From Staphylococcus marylandisciuri (GTDB lineage Bacteria; Bacillota; Bacilli; Staphylococcales; Staphylococcaceae): a stretch of DNA of 64,000 nucleotides. The position numbers and the translations under genes were made by a program. The notes under the pieces are model-generated. The model made no database searches and was not told where the DNA came from. It saw only the letters and a program-made list of their open reading frames with translations. The stretch is taken from NCBI RefSeq assembly GCF_025519785.1, contig NZ_JAOPKZ010000002.1:62001-126000 (forward strand), read 5' to 3'. This document shows positions 10,277 to 19,081 of this stretch, one piece after another (the stretch's first letter is position 1; every line of letters begins with the position of its first letter).

Positions 10277-10326
10277 GGAGCGGGACAGAAATCTAATTTG
10301 AATAAAAAGATTTCTGTCCCGCTCCC
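10277..10326. repeat. Family A palindrome (short form), probable terminator
   Basis: Arms GGAGCGGGACAGAAATC and GATTTCTGTCCCGCTCC around a short AT loop. It sits 13 bases after the capD stop codon, so it probably ends the cap transcript. Confidence 0.85.
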
Positions 10327-10338
10327 TTGTTCTTTATA

Positions 10339-11940
10339 TTATCTATTACCTACGTCGTGACCAATTTCTACACGGTGATCTTTCTTATTATAAGATGCAG
10401 CCTGGATACTACCAAAGTTTGGATCGTTACGTTTCTCTTCTGTTTGATAACCTAAACGTTTAAACGTCTCTATGTCACTTTTATCAGTCGCATTCTCATA
10501 GTAGATCTTATTACCATCATTATAGAAGCGTGGTTTATTAATGGAATCTTGTAGCGTACCTTTACCTCTGAGATAGTCAATTAGTACTTCATTCTCGGTA
10601 GTAGGAATCTTGTTACCCCCTGGCGTTCCAATACCGAGGTAGAAATCAGGACCAACGACTATAGATGGTGCTGTGAATGAACGCGGTTGTTTATGTTTCT
10701 CTCCGTAGTTAGGGCTTGTTGGTGTCTTTGAAAAGTTAGATAGGGAATCATTCATGTAGAAACCTTCTTTCATGAATTTACCTGAACCGAAGAAACTTGA
10801 AAGTGTGTTAGTTGTACTAACTAACTTCCCTTTCTTATCAATAACTACGAAGTGTGTTGTCGACATCGTATCTAAGTTATTAGAGAAACTATTTTGAAAG
10901 CCATTTCCTGCTTTAATCTTCTGCAGTTCACCAGAAATGTAATCTGGAGAAAGGTATTTATCATAATCTATATCAGTACCATTAACGATATCACGGTTAC
11001 GATACATTAAGTCACGACCGTCAATAATACCTTGAATGTAGTCACTTCTATCGTTTAATGACGGAGAATCTCCGATGCCTTCATCAATTTTTAACCCTTG
11101 TAACATTAGCGTTCCCCCCACTGGGTTGGAACCACTATAGACTTTATTATTTAGATAACTCGTGCTTACTGGTGCTTTTTCCTCTGGTTTATAATTTTTA
11201 AAGTCCTTCTCACTTAACTTATTATGCAATTGTTTAGAAATACTTTTACCTATATCGTTGTAGAAGTAATCAGGGCCATGATCTCGAATACCTTTCAGCG
11301 TCTTGGCTAACTCTGGTTGTTTGACTACATCGCCTTGACGTTTCGTCTTACTACCATTAAAGAACGGCGTATTGCGATCAATCTTGCCACCGAATAACTT
11401 CAAACTACGCTCAAGTTCAGAGTCTATTTCAAAGCCATCTTCTGCAAGTGGTATAACGTGATTAAGTATATCTTTTTCACTCATCTTACCTTCTTTAGAA
11501 TGTACTTCGTGCATACCTCTCACAAAGCCAGGTGTACCTATTTGATCTCCTTGCTTAAAGCCATATGAAGAAATATCTTTATATTGATATTGATTCGGTT
11601 CTTGATTTCCTTTACCATCATACGTCAACATGGCTCCACCACCACCAAGACCTGAGGAGTGGGGTTCTGTGACAGCGAGTGCATACGAAACACCAATAGC
11701 AGCATCTACTGCATTTCCGCCGTCCTTAATTATCTTTTCTCCTACACGTTGCGCTATAGGATTATTTGTTGCTACGCCATAATTTTTCTTCGAATAATTT
11801 TGATTATGCTTTGCTATCTTATTCTCGTATAAATCGTCTTTATTATAATTATCAGGTTTAGTTAGAAAGTAAAATACAAAGGACACAACGATAACTAATA
11901 CGAGTATAACGATGAGTACTTTCTTATTATATATCGTCAT
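10339..11940 (-). CDS. capD: Poly-gamma-glutamate transpeptidase/hydrolase CapD (gamma-glutamyltransferase family)
   Basis: A 533-aa Ntn-hydrolase of the gamma-glutamyltransferase family. A membrane anchor spans about residues 8-26 and the body is extracellular. The autocleavage and catalytic threonine lies in 'MSTTHFVVID', about residue 361, and the substrate loops 'GGNAVDAAIGVSYAL' and 'HSSGLGGGG' are intact. In B. anthracis the homologue cuts poly-gamma-glutamate and attaches it to peptidoglycan; in S. epidermidis the operon makes a surface polymer. It is the last gene of capB-C-A-E-D. Its ATG lies 2 nt after the capE stop and the AAAGGAG ribosome site lies within capE. Confidence 0.92.
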   Translation of the reverse strand: MTIYNKKVLIVILVLVIVVSFVFYFLTKPDNYNKDDLYENKIAKHNQNYSKKNYGVATNNPIAQRVGEKIIKDGGNAVDAAIGVSYALAVTEPHSSGLGGGGAMLTYDGKGNQEPNQYQYKDISSYGFKQGDQIGTPGFVRGMHEVHSKEGKMSEKDILNHVIPLAEDGFEIDSELERSLKLFGGKIDRNTPFFNGSKTKRQGDVVKQPELAKTLKGIRDHGPDYFYNDIGKSISKQLHNKLSEKDFKNYKPEEKAPVSTSYLNNKVYSGSNPVGGTLMLQGLKIDEGIGDSPSLNDRSDYIQGIIDGRDLMYRNRDIVNGTDIDYDKYLSPDYISGELQKIKAGNGFQNSFSNNLDTMSTTHFVVIDKKGKLVSTTNTLSSFFGSGKFMKEGFYMNDSLSNFSKTPTSPNYGEKHKQPRSFTAPSIVVGPDFYLGIGTPGGNKIPTTENEVLIDYLRGKGTLQDSINKPRFYNDGNKIYYENATDKSDIETFKRLGYQTEEKRNDPNFGSIQAASYNKKDHRVEIGHDVGNR

Positions 11941-11942
11941 GC

Positions 11943-12104
11943 TTAATTGGCTCCTTTAGATAAATATTGTTGACGTTCAATCTTAATATCTTCTTTCTCA
12001 TAGTGATCTAGATTTTCATTTGCTTTTGCAAAAGTAATCATGAGAAAGATAACTAATATAACCGCCACGATGACTACAGTAACCCATTTCTCTTTAGTTC
12101 TCAT
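11943..12104 (-). CDS. capE: Small membrane protein CapE of poly-gamma-glutamate synthase
   Basis: A 53-aa ORF. A charged N-terminus (MRTKEK) is followed by one hydrophobic helix (about residues 7-25, rich in V, I and L) and then a charged tail containing 'NENLDHYEKEDIKIE'. GGAGGG lies 7 nt before the ATG. The gene overlaps the capA 3' end by 11 bases and ends 2 nt before capD, so it is translationally packed into the operon. Size, single transmembrane helix and position match the small CapE/PgsE subunits of Bacillus. The sequence match itself I cannot test. Confidence 0.75.
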   Translation of the reverse strand: MRTKEKWVTVVIVAVILVIFLMITFAKANENLDHYEKEDIKIERQQYLSKGAN

Positions 12105-13161
12105 AGACGTACCCTCCGTTCTCTTTTTTCAGACCTACATTATTACTTTGTAGATTATTTAGGAGTTTCGTTTCTTCGACTTTATTTGGATGATCTTCAG
12201 AAATGATACCGCTTTTCGTCTTAATAGGCGTAAGCTTAAACTTAGAGTCCTTACCATTCCAATTCTGTTGGACGACGAGGCCGTGTTTTTCTTTCGATAA
12301 GAAACCTTCTGAAGTAACATTACCTATGCTATAAAAGATGTTTGTATCTTTATACTTTTCAGCTTCTTGAATGACCCCATTGTGACCGATGATGACGTCA
12401 GCGCCTGAATCTGCTATAGCATGAGCAAACTCTCGTTGTCTGGAAGTAACTTGACGTTCATTAGGTATCCCCCAATCAGCATTAACCACGACATAATCGT
12501 TTTGTTCTTTAAGCTTCTTGATAAGGGGTATAAAGATTCGAGGTTCCATGCTTACAGAAGTAGTACTTTTTAGAGAGTTGGTGTAATCAGAGCGTGTATC
12601 TGTTAACGACAACGTTGCTATTTTCTTCCCTTTCACAGTTTGTTGCACAGTTTTACTATTGATGAGATTAGAGCCATTTCCAGTTAAGAAGTTATAACTT
12701 GTCTGACTTTCAACATCCTTGCTTAAATCTTGAATTTGTTTATTATCAAGCTTGTCATTAACTAAATTTAAACTCTTGATGTTCAATCCTTTTAAGAACA
12801 TGATATTCTCGATGTTCTTTTTTATATTTTCTGTACGGTTATCTGAAAGTTTACTCGTTTCTAAACTTGCTGTTGAAAAATCACTGTGTTTCAACACGTT
12901 GGAAAGTGCATCAAAGACGTGATTTAAATTTTGGACACGCATATGTTTGTCCATATTTACATCGCCAAGGTAAGTCATCTGTATGTCATTCTTCTTCTTC
13001 GCCATTCCTTTCACAGCCTCAGTCTTTTGTGTGGACATCGCTAGCGCAATTAATAGAATAGCTACAATCGTGATAACGAGCATAATGATGAAGTTATGCT
13101 TTTTCGTTTTTTTAGTCCATTTTAAAATTCGTTCAGATATTGTAAATCGTTGTTTACTCAT
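12094..13161 (-). CDS. capA: Poly-gamma-glutamate synthesis protein CapA
   Basis: A 355-aa CapA-family protein of the calcineurin-like phosphoesterase fold. It has one N-terminal membrane helix (about residues 25-45) and an extracellular domain with 'MTYLGDVNMD', 'NADWGIPNERQ' and 'GADVIIGHNGVIQ'. CapA forms part of the membrane export and synthesis complex for poly-gamma-glutamate with CapB and CapC. The usual His-His-Pro region is read here as 'GHNGV', so metal binding may differ from better-known relatives. GAGGGG precedes the ATG; capC ends 14 nt upstream. Confidence 0.9.
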   Translation of the reverse strand: MSKQRFTISERILKWTKKTKKHNFIIMLVITIVAILLIALAMSTQKTEAVKGMAKKKNDIQMTYLGDVNMDKHMRVQNLNHVFDALSNVLKHSDFSTASLETSKLSDNRTENIKKNIENIMFLKGLNIKSLNLVNDKLDNKQIQDLSKDVESQTSYNFLTGNGSNLINSKTVQQTVKGKKIATLSLTDTRSDYTNSLKSTTSVSMEPRIFIPLIKKLKEQNDYVVVNADWGIPNERQVTSRQREFAHAIADSGADVIIGHNGVIQEAEKYKDTNIFYSIGNVTSEGFLSKEKHGLVVQQNWNGKDSKFKLTPIKTKSGIISEDHPNKVEETKLLNNLQSNNVGLKKENGGYVYEN

Positions 13162-13175
13162 AATTTAGCCCCTCA

Positions 13176-13628
13176 CTAATTAATAAAGCTATAGAAGAAT
13201 AGAATGACATAAGTGATACACGTTAATAACATACATGTTGATAGTGTAATGACTGCACCTTGTTTTTGAATTGTATTGGCAATAATACCTGGGATAACGA
13301 CACCGATACCTGACATTTCTACCATTTCGAACGGGGTCAGAGGATAAATTAAATCGAAAATAAATTTCATGACCATTCCTGTTAAGATCATAGCGGCAAA
13401 CTTTCTACGACCGTACAAGATAACTAGACGGCTAATACCGTGATTGACAACGAAATATGTAAGACAACTGATGATGAGCACCGATAGTAACATTATCGGT
13501 TGATCAAATATAAGAGCTAAATAGCCTGGTACTACTAGCCCCGCTGGACTAATTCCAAATTTCTCGGCAAAGAGTAAACTGAGTACAATGCCGACGAATA
13601 GTGAGAAATATAATTCTGAACCTATCAT
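13176..13628 (-). CDS. capC: Poly-gamma-glutamate synthase membrane subunit CapC
   Basis: A 150-aa integral membrane protein with about four to five hydrophobic segments, 'GISPAGLVVPGYLAL' near residue 25 and 'SGIGVVIPGIIAN' near residue 105. Both glycine/proline-rich loops are typical of CapC/PgsC. It pairs with the CapB amide ligase to form the polymerase core. It starts 2 bases after the capB stop codon, so translation is probably coupled. Confidence 0.93.
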   Translation of the reverse strand: MIGSELYFSLFVGIVLSLLFAEKFGISPAGLVVPGYLALIFDQPIMLLSVLIISCLTYFVVNHGISRLVILYGRRKFAAMILTGMVMKFIFDLIYPLTPFEMVEMSGIGVVIPGIIANTIQKQGAVITLSTCMLLTCITYVILFFYSFIN

Positions 13629-13629
13629 G

Positions 13630-14790
13630 TTATTTTCCTATCCTTTCTATATATTGTGCTATTTGTTTACCATGACCATGAATGTTACCTACACAGAAAA
13701 TCAATGCATTCTCTGCTTCATTCATGACCGCTTCTTCAACATCGTGAATGTCGTGTCCTTCAAAGTTCATGTACTTTTTATCGGATTGTGATCTCATTAC
13801 TTCAGTAACGAGCTGTGTACTTTTACCAGTACAAATGAGCGTATCGTAATCGACATCTGTGATGAAATTCTCGGCAAACATTCGCGTACGATCTACCCTA
13901 TCGCCCCGACAATTTAAGATGACTACTTTTTTAGAATAAGGATAGTTGTATGATTCAATCTTGTTTAATATAGCTTTCGTGGATTGAGGTTCGTTCGCTG
14001 CAAAGGCATTAACGTATACATTTGTCGTGTTATTCGCAGTAAAGTATTCAATGTTTACTGCGCCAGAATCAGGCGGCGCGTTTAACATTCCACGTTCAGC
14101 CGTTTCCTGATCGATACCTAACGCCTGTGCAACACCGATAGCAATGGCCACATTATCTGGAAAGACTAAGTAATCGAATCGACGTAAGAAATCTTCAGAA
14201 ATCGTTTCTTTATCGATGACAATTGGCGTGGTATTGCGTTTCTTCGCTTCTCTGACAAAGAATTCTGTATAATCATCTTTCATTAACACGAGATGACCAT
14301 TTTTAGGAATCGATGCGGTGAAAGCTTGAGCGACCTCATCTAATGTAGGCCCAAGAACGTCCATGTGGTCTTCCATAACATTACAAATAACCCCAACGTT
14401 CGCTTTGACTAAATCCTCTTGGAACGTAATTTGATAGTCAGGATTAACTGCCATACATTCGTTGACGAGCGCATTCGCATCTTGTTTAACTACTTTACGA
14501 ATAATATCGCGCTGTTCCCCTATGTTAGCGCCTTGTGGTTTTCTATATACGGGATATTCTTTAGGTGTAAACCAATACATCATACGTGCATCTGTTCCTG
14601 TCGTCTTTCCAATCACACGGTAATCATCTTCTCGTAACATCCCGTAAATGAGACGTGTAATGGTCGACTTTCCACGTATGCCGTTTATATTAATACGCAC
14701 AGGAATTTTCTCTAGTCGTCTCGCATGTTTACGCTTATCAATAATACCGAGCCAGAGTATTAATCCTACGCAAATAATAATTAATAGCAA
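13630..14790 (-). CDS. capB: Poly-gamma-glutamate synthase ATP-dependent ligase CapB
   Basis: A 386-aa Mur-ligase-like amide ligase with an N-terminal membrane helix (residues 1-16) and a P-loop 'GIRGKST' at about residues 37-43. It continues with 'EDHMDVLGPT' and 'VVILNCRGDRVDRT'. It activates glutamate with ATP and adds it to the growing gamma-linked chain. The start is a TTG at 14790 with GAGGG 8 nt before it. First gene of a five-gene operon whose products synthesise, export and anchor or trim the polymer. Surface poly-gamma-glutamate gives immune evasion and osmotic protection in staphylococci. Confidence 0.93.
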   Translation of the reverse strand: MLLIIICVGLILWLGIIDKRKHARRLEKIPVRININGIRGKSTITRLIYGMLREDDYRVIGKTTGTDARMMYWFTPKEYPVYRKPQGANIGEQRDIIRKVVKQDANALVNECMAVNPDYQITFQEDLVKANVGVICNVMEDHMDVLGPTLDEVAQAFTASIPKNGHLVLMKDDYTEFFVREAKKRNTTPIVIDKETISEDFLRRFDYLVFPDNVAIAIGVAQALGIDQETAERGMLNAPPDSGAVNIEYFTANNTTNVYVNAFAANEPQSTKAILNKIESYNYPYSKKVVILNCRGDRVDRTRMFAENFITDVDYDTLICTGKSTQLVTEVMRSQSDKKYMNFEGHDIHDVEEAVMNEAENALIFCVGNIHGHGKQIAQYIERIGK

Positions 14791-14824
14791 GTCGGAGTCC
14801 CTCTTTTCATATACAATTTTCTGT

Positions 14825-14884
14825 GACTGACTAGATTATTAATTTAATATGTATAAAATAGCATAAAAAAATCTAGTGTCAGTC
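14825..14884. promoter_or_regulatory. Inverted repeat upstream of the cap operon
   Basis: Arms GACTGACTAGATT (14825-14837) and AATCTAGTGTCAGTC (14870-14884) pair over 13 bases with a two-base bulge. They enclose ~32 AT-rich bases that could hold the capB promoter. The element ends about 35 bases before the capB start. It may be an operator or an attenuator; neither is proven. Confidence 0.4.
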
Positions 14885-15323
14885 TTTAATTTATTGGTGA
14901 TTTACACCGTATTTATAATGCAAAGGTTAAAGTATATAGTGCTATTACGCATAAAAGCATGTAATGTCTATACTCTAAATCCCTATTAAAGATAACACTA
15001 GCATATCGTTGTTAATTCAATTTTAATTTTTTGTATCTTACGTAAATTTTATTTAAATTTTAAATCATAACCAAACGACGTTCCCCAAAAACTTATACAA
15101 TAAGTTTAAATTATTTCAGAACTATTTACAATACTGAATTAAATATAACTATCCTTAAATTTAGATGATTTTATATTTCGAAAATTAAATACATTTTTAA
15201 CTCTTAATTTACATTGAATTAAAATTACTATGGTACGTTATAAATGAGCAAAGGATATTGCTCATTAACCTTGAATCTGAACAGTCTATTCAAATTCACT
15301 TGATGTAAGGGGGACAATACTTC
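14885..15323. other. AT-rich intergenic region upstream of cap operon
   Basis: Very AT-rich sequence between two divergent transcription units. I see no repeat copy and no convincing gene. It is long for a promoter region and may hold regulator sites for the cap operon. Confidence 0.35.
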
Positions 15324-15542
15324 GTGCGTAAACCCGTAAAGATGGCTATTGGTATCTACCTCACAGTAATGTTATTAGGATGCAGTACTTATCTCGTCCT
15401 TATCCTTATCGGCAGCTTACAAGGCAATGATATGCGTGGTGCTGTACAAGACGCCGATAATACTAAGAACGTTAAACACATTAGCTCATTATCCTCATAC
15501 TCCCAAAGCGATTTACATCTTTATGATCAACTATGCATGTAA
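15324..15542 (+). CDS. Small membrane protein of unknown function
   Basis: A 72-aa ORF starting with GTG 10 nt after an AAGGGGG ribosome site. One hydrophobic segment spans about residues 8-31 and contains 'LLGCSTY', which could be read as a lipobox-like cysteine but is not canonical. The remainder is polar, serine-rich and short. An ATG at 15342 is an alternative start. It has no family I recognise. A strong hairpin follows at 15623. It is divergent from the cap operon, which may be chance. Confidence 0.45.
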   Translation: MRKPVKMAIGIYLTVMLLGCSTYLVLILIGSLQGNDMRGAVQDADNTKNVKHISSLSSYSQSDLHLYDQLCM

Positions 15543-15622
15543 TTATTTTACAAAAACTATCCCGATTAACTAACCCATCCCTTAACTTAATCCGCTCACC
15601 CTTTTGAATATTGGGACATTTG

Positions 15623-15678
15623 TCCCCTAGTCAAGCGCATCGAGTACATTCACTCCCTAATGTCTCGATGCGTCTTTG
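15623..15678 (+). terminator. Probable intrinsic terminator
   Basis: Arms GCATCGAGTACAT and ATGTCTCGATGC pair with one mismatch and are followed by a short T-containing run. It lies about 80 bases downstream of the 72-aa ORF. Confidence 0.5.
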
Positions 15679-15867
15679 TTAGCTATAAATGGCTCAACTA
15701 TTTTATTATAATCTTCCACAATATAGAGCTGTAACAGACAGTACATCATTTGAAGTCTAGAGGGCACGACGCTCTAATAGAAATGATTAAGTGCTGGATC
15801 AGTTGTCATAAATCTGTTGCTGCAACTATTCGTAGGAGAAGGTCTAGGACCTAAAGCCTAAAAAATA

Positions 15868-16061
15868 GAGGCTGGGACATAATGGTCTTTGACTAGAGAG
15901 AAAAAGAGGCTGGGACATAAATCCCAGCCTCTTTCAACATCTCGGCAGTAGATGACTGATTTGAAAACGCGCTTGTATCAAGCTTTTTTCAATTCTAGTC
16001 ATCCTTGCCGGGGCGGGACTACGAAATCTTTTTATTCAAATTAGATTTCTGTCCCGCTCCC
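15868..16061. repeat. Family A repeat (long form), tandem copy 1
   Basis: A full long unit with a GGCTGGGACATAAATCCCAGCC hairpin module of its own (written here as arms GGCTGGGA and TCCCAGCC), the GATGACTG stem module and the closing GATTTCTGTCCCGCTCCC. It is immediately followed by a second copy. Confidence 0.85.
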
Positions 16062-16192
16062 TCTTCAACACCTCGGCAGTAGATGACTGATTTGAAAATA
16101 CGCTTGCATCAAGCTTTTTTCAATTCTAGTCATCCTTGCCGGGGTGGGACTACGAAATCTTTTTATTCAAATTAGATTTCTGTCCCGCTCCC
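16062..16192. repeat. Family A repeat (long form), tandem copy 2
   Basis: Repeats the preceding unit from the 'CAACACCTCGGCAGTAGATG' module to the GTCCCGCTCCC arm, with a few base changes. This is one of two head-to-tail pairs in the window. Confidence 0.85.
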
Positions 16193-16196
16193 GAAT

Positions 16197-16272
16197 CGTG
16201 CGCGTTTCTGTGGCAAACCCCACTTTTGGGACGCCGTTTATCAGTTTCCCAAAGCACAGAAATTTTACGTCG
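16197..16272. repeat. Family C repeat
   Basis: Contains CGCGTTTCTGTGGCAA, TTTTGGGACGCCGTTTATC and CCCAAAGCACAGAAATTTTA. It resembles the other family C units, which have TGTCGACAATC at the corresponding place. Confidence 0.6.
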
Positions 16273-16333
16273 CAACCTCAATATCATACTTAGTTAATTC
16301 ATTTTTAATAACTTTAATCTCAAACAATGACGT

Positions 16334-17317
16334 TTAATGTTTGTTAATAATTTGCTTTAAGGTGCGCAAGAAATGATAACGTTCTGGTAATGAGAAAATA
16401 GGATATATATGATACATGTTATAACCAGGGATGAAATCATGATTTATTCCAAGCTCTTGTAATTTGTACGATAACTTAAGCGCTTCAGGGAAAAGTGTCT
16501 CTTTAGTACCTACATTAAGTGTGATATGTCCTAAACCTGTTAGATCACCATTTATTGGCGAAATTTGCCAATCAGTTAAGTTGCGATCGCCCGCCCACAA
16601 TTCAAGAAAGAATTTACTACCTTCAATACCAATCATTGGATCAATTTGTTCATATACTTTCGCTTTAGGATCACTAAATGTACCGTCTAATACTGGAGAA
16701 TTTAATACGATATTGCTTGGTTGAGGTAGCTTAAGTTGCTTTAAATACTGAGCGAAAGATAGCCCAATTTGTCCACCTGCTGAATCACCGCTGATTATTA
16801 ATTTGTGACTGTGTTCCACACTTTTAAGCAATTGTTTATAGATCGTTTCAAGCAAGTCAAATGTAGCGCGGTAATCAGCGTGTGGAACCTTAGGATAAAT
16901 CGGCATAACCACTTTAGCATTTAAAGTCCCAGCAAGCGCGTCAATATATTCAAAGTGAGACTTTAACGGATCTTGAAACCATGCGCCACCATGGATATAG
17001 AGAACGACAGGTTGTTGTCTATTTTCTTGATTATTAACTACATATACCGTTGAATTTTTAACTTCTAATTTATCCGCTTTATGTTTAAATTTGTAATCTG
17101 TCCCCTTAAATAATCCTTTAGTGTGCGGACTCACTTTATCTAGCGCAACTTGTGCGTCTGATATATTGGTGAAAGGCTTTTTCATACCTGAAGCACGCAT
17201 TTTAAGCTCTAATAAAAAGCTAGCATAGCTGCGTCTTTCTTTAAAGCGAACATAACAATATGATGTTAATGCTATACCAGCTATCGCTGTCGTTACCGTC
17301 GTTATTTTCTTTAACAA
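16334..17317 (-). CDS. Alpha/beta hydrolase, lipase/esterase (HSL-like)
   Basis: A ~327-aa alpha/beta hydrolase with an N-terminal hydrophobic segment that probably anchors it or acts as a signal. The oxyanion motif 'YIHGGAW' is near residue 115 and the nucleophile elbow 'GDSAGG' near residue 180; the likely catalytic His is in 'MYHIYPIF' near the end. It should hydrolyse carboxyl esters; the substrate is unknown. The best start is a TTG at 17317 with AGGAGG 9 nt before it. A longer reading from GTG at 17341 would place the ribosome site inside the gene. Confidence 0.8.
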   Translation of the reverse strand: MLKKITTVTTAIAGIALTSYCYVRFKERRSYASFLLELKMRASGMKKPFTNISDAQVALDKVSPHTKGLFKGTDYKFKHKADKLEVKNSTVYVVNNQENRQQPVVLYIHGGAWFQDPLKSHFEYIDALAGTLNAKVVMPIYPKVPHADYRATFDLLETIYKQLLKSVEHSHKLIISGDSAGGQIGLSFAQYLKQLKLPQPSNIVLNSPVLDGTFSDPKAKVYEQIDPMIGIEGSKFFLELWAGDRNLTDWQISPINGDLTGLGHITLNVGTKETLFPEALKLSYKLQELGINHDFIPGYNMYHIYPIFSLPERYHFLRTLKQIINKH

Positions 17318-17461
17318 TTCAATTAACCTCCTAGCTTGCACTCTTACTATTAGTGTATCTTATTTATTAGTAAAATTTTAGTAAAATACACCCTTTTAAA
17401 CTTTAAAAATTATGTAAAGATGTAATGTATAAAAAGTATACTCGCCTAATCATTTTAACGA

Positions 17462-17549
17462 GGGAGCGGGACAGAAATCTAATTTGAATAAAAAGATTTC
17501 TGTCCCGCTCCCTTTCTCTCTAGTCAAAGACCTTTATGTCCCAGCCTCT
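17462..17549. repeat. Family A palindrome with short flank
   Basis: A full GGGAGCGGGACAGAAATC / GATTTCTGTCCCGCTCCC palindrome followed by 'GTCAAAGACCTTTATGTCCC' tail sequence. Confidence 0.85.
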
Positions 17550-17649
17550 TAACACAACTGATTTGAATTTAGGGTGATACTACAATAGTTCCTTTACAAT
17601 GGATTTGAATTACGTCTTATAAACGATTCGAGATAAAACACACATCAGT

Positions 17650-18162
17650 TTAGAATTGAAGTATAGTTTCCGGAGACTCGTCAAGAAGTAAAGCCATATA
17701 TAGCTCATCATGGTACAGCCCATCCATGTAAATAGATTGGCGCTTGATGCCCTCAATTTTAAAACCAATTTTTTCATATAATTTGATAGCGGGATTATTG
17801 TGAGTAAGTACTGTTAATTCTAATCGCCTCAAACCTTTTCGTTTAGACCACTTAATAATCTCATCAAACATCTGTGTCGCATAACCTTTGTGATGGTAGG
17901 CTTGCTCTATACCAGTAACAATATACCCGATATGTTTAATCTTAGATATAGAACTAATATGCACCAGTGAATAGCCTTTAATATCCCCGTCATCCGTCTT
18001 TAAACCTATATAGAAATTATGCTTTATTCGATCGCGCAAGCTGTCTTCTTTATAGTCTCGCTCATCAGGCGTGTAGAGCATAAACTGACTTTCACTATCA
18101 ATTTGTTTCATACAATGATATAAATTTTTTGTTTCATCTGGACTAATTCTCTCGATACGCAT
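17650..18162 (-). CDS. GNAT family N-acetyltransferase
   Basis: A 170-aa GNAT acetyltransferase. It has the acetyl-CoA binding core 'GIEQAYHHKGYATQMFDEII' around residues 83-102 and 'NNPAIKLYEKIGFKIEG' around residues 121-137, the typical motif A and B of RimI/RimL-like enzymes. The acceptor (ribosomal protein, polyamine or small amine) is not evident. A GGGGGG-rich ribosome site precedes the ATG. It is the first of two unrelated GNATs in this part of the window. Confidence 0.85.
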   Translation of the reverse strand: MRIERISPDETKNLYHCMKQIDSESQFMLYTPDERDYKEDSLRDRIKHNFYIGLKTDDGDIKGYSLVHISSISKIKHIGYIVTGIEQAYHHKGYATQMFDEIIKWSKRKGLRRLELTVLTHNNPAIKLYEKIGFKIEGIKRQSIYMDGLYHDELYMALLLDESPETILQF

Positions 18163-18395
18163 TTAAAGGCCCCCCTTTTTATAAAAATAATTATTTCTAT
18201 CATACATGATATAACGACTCTCGTCACATTCAATTTTCAATTTAATCTAATTTTTAACTTATTTTTACTAAAGGGAAATGGACAACATTTAATAATTCTC
18301 TAAATAAGTTATTCGCAGTCGCCTCTTAGTTTGGCTACAGTTCAACCTTCAGTGCAATCAGCTAGTGAGAACGAGGTACTATGTTTAGCCTCTTC

Positions 18396-18731
18396 TTAAA
18401 CTCCTCCATCTACCAGTTGTTGTAAGCGATATTCGAACTCTTGCATGTCGATAAAACGGCCTTGCCGGTGCATTTCCTTTCCATCTAAATATATGATATC
18501 TACAGGAACTGTAAAGATAGATAACTCACCAGCTATCTCCTCTAATTGCGTTTGATTAATGATGCCCAGTGCTACCTCTGGATAATCCTTCAACATCATT
18601 TCAATCTGAGGCAATACAGCATGACAAACACTGCAGTTTTCTCTCATAATATGAACTAACGCTAGATGATTATTATCAATAAAGTGATGAAACTGTTTAA
18701 TACTTTTGAGTTCTACCACTGGTTCATTCAC
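18396..18731 (-). CDS. Thioredoxin-like protein
   Basis: A 111-aa thioredoxin-fold protein with a redox motif 'CSVC' around residues 33-36, so the usual CGPC is replaced, and a cis-proline loop 'FTVPVD'. No signal peptide is present, so it should act in the cytoplasm on disulfides or bacillithiol-mixed disulfides. Family members of this length occur widely in staphylococci. It stands alone. The exact partner is not visible. Confidence 0.8.
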   Translation of the reverse strand: MNEPVVELKSIKQFHHFIDNNHLALVHIMRENCSVCHAVLPQIEMMLKDYPEVALGIINQTQLEEIAGELSIFTVPVDIIYLDGKEMHRQGRFIDMQEFEYRLQQLVDGGV

Positions 18732-18904
18732 CCCATTTACAATTGCATGCTTTTCTTTTTATTGTAAAACGCCTGTAGATAAAAGCAAAGTGTCTAAATA
18801 CCAAAAGGTACTGCATCAATATCTAACACTCATCATTAATTATATTTAGAATAGCTTATAGGCAAACAAATTAGATGAGGTCGGGGCAAAAGCGTTTAGG
18901 ATGT

Positions 18905-19028
18905 GAGCCGGGCCCCAACACAAAGAAACTGGTTCATCAATTTCCACCAGCAATGCGAGTTGGGGTGGGGCCCCAACACAGAGAAACTGATAATTCAGTT
19001 TCTACAAGCACTGCGAGTTGGGGTGGGA
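18905..19028. repeat. STAR-like repeat cluster (family B)
   Basis: Two inverted STAR cores, GGGCCCCAACACAAAGAAAC and GGGGCCCCAACACAGAGAAA, spaced about 60 bases apart. Each is followed by GCGAGTTGGGGTGGG. Confidence 0.75.
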
Positions 19029-19071
19029 CTACAAAACCTTTTTGTTCAAATTAGATTTCTGTCCCGCTCCC
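19019..19071. repeat. Family A half-unit fused to a STAR cluster
   Basis: GGGTGGGACTACAAAACC begins inside the STAR tail and runs to GATTTCTGTCCCGCTCCC, joining the two repeat families directly. Confidence 0.7.
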
Positions 19072-19081
19072 AAGAAGAAAC

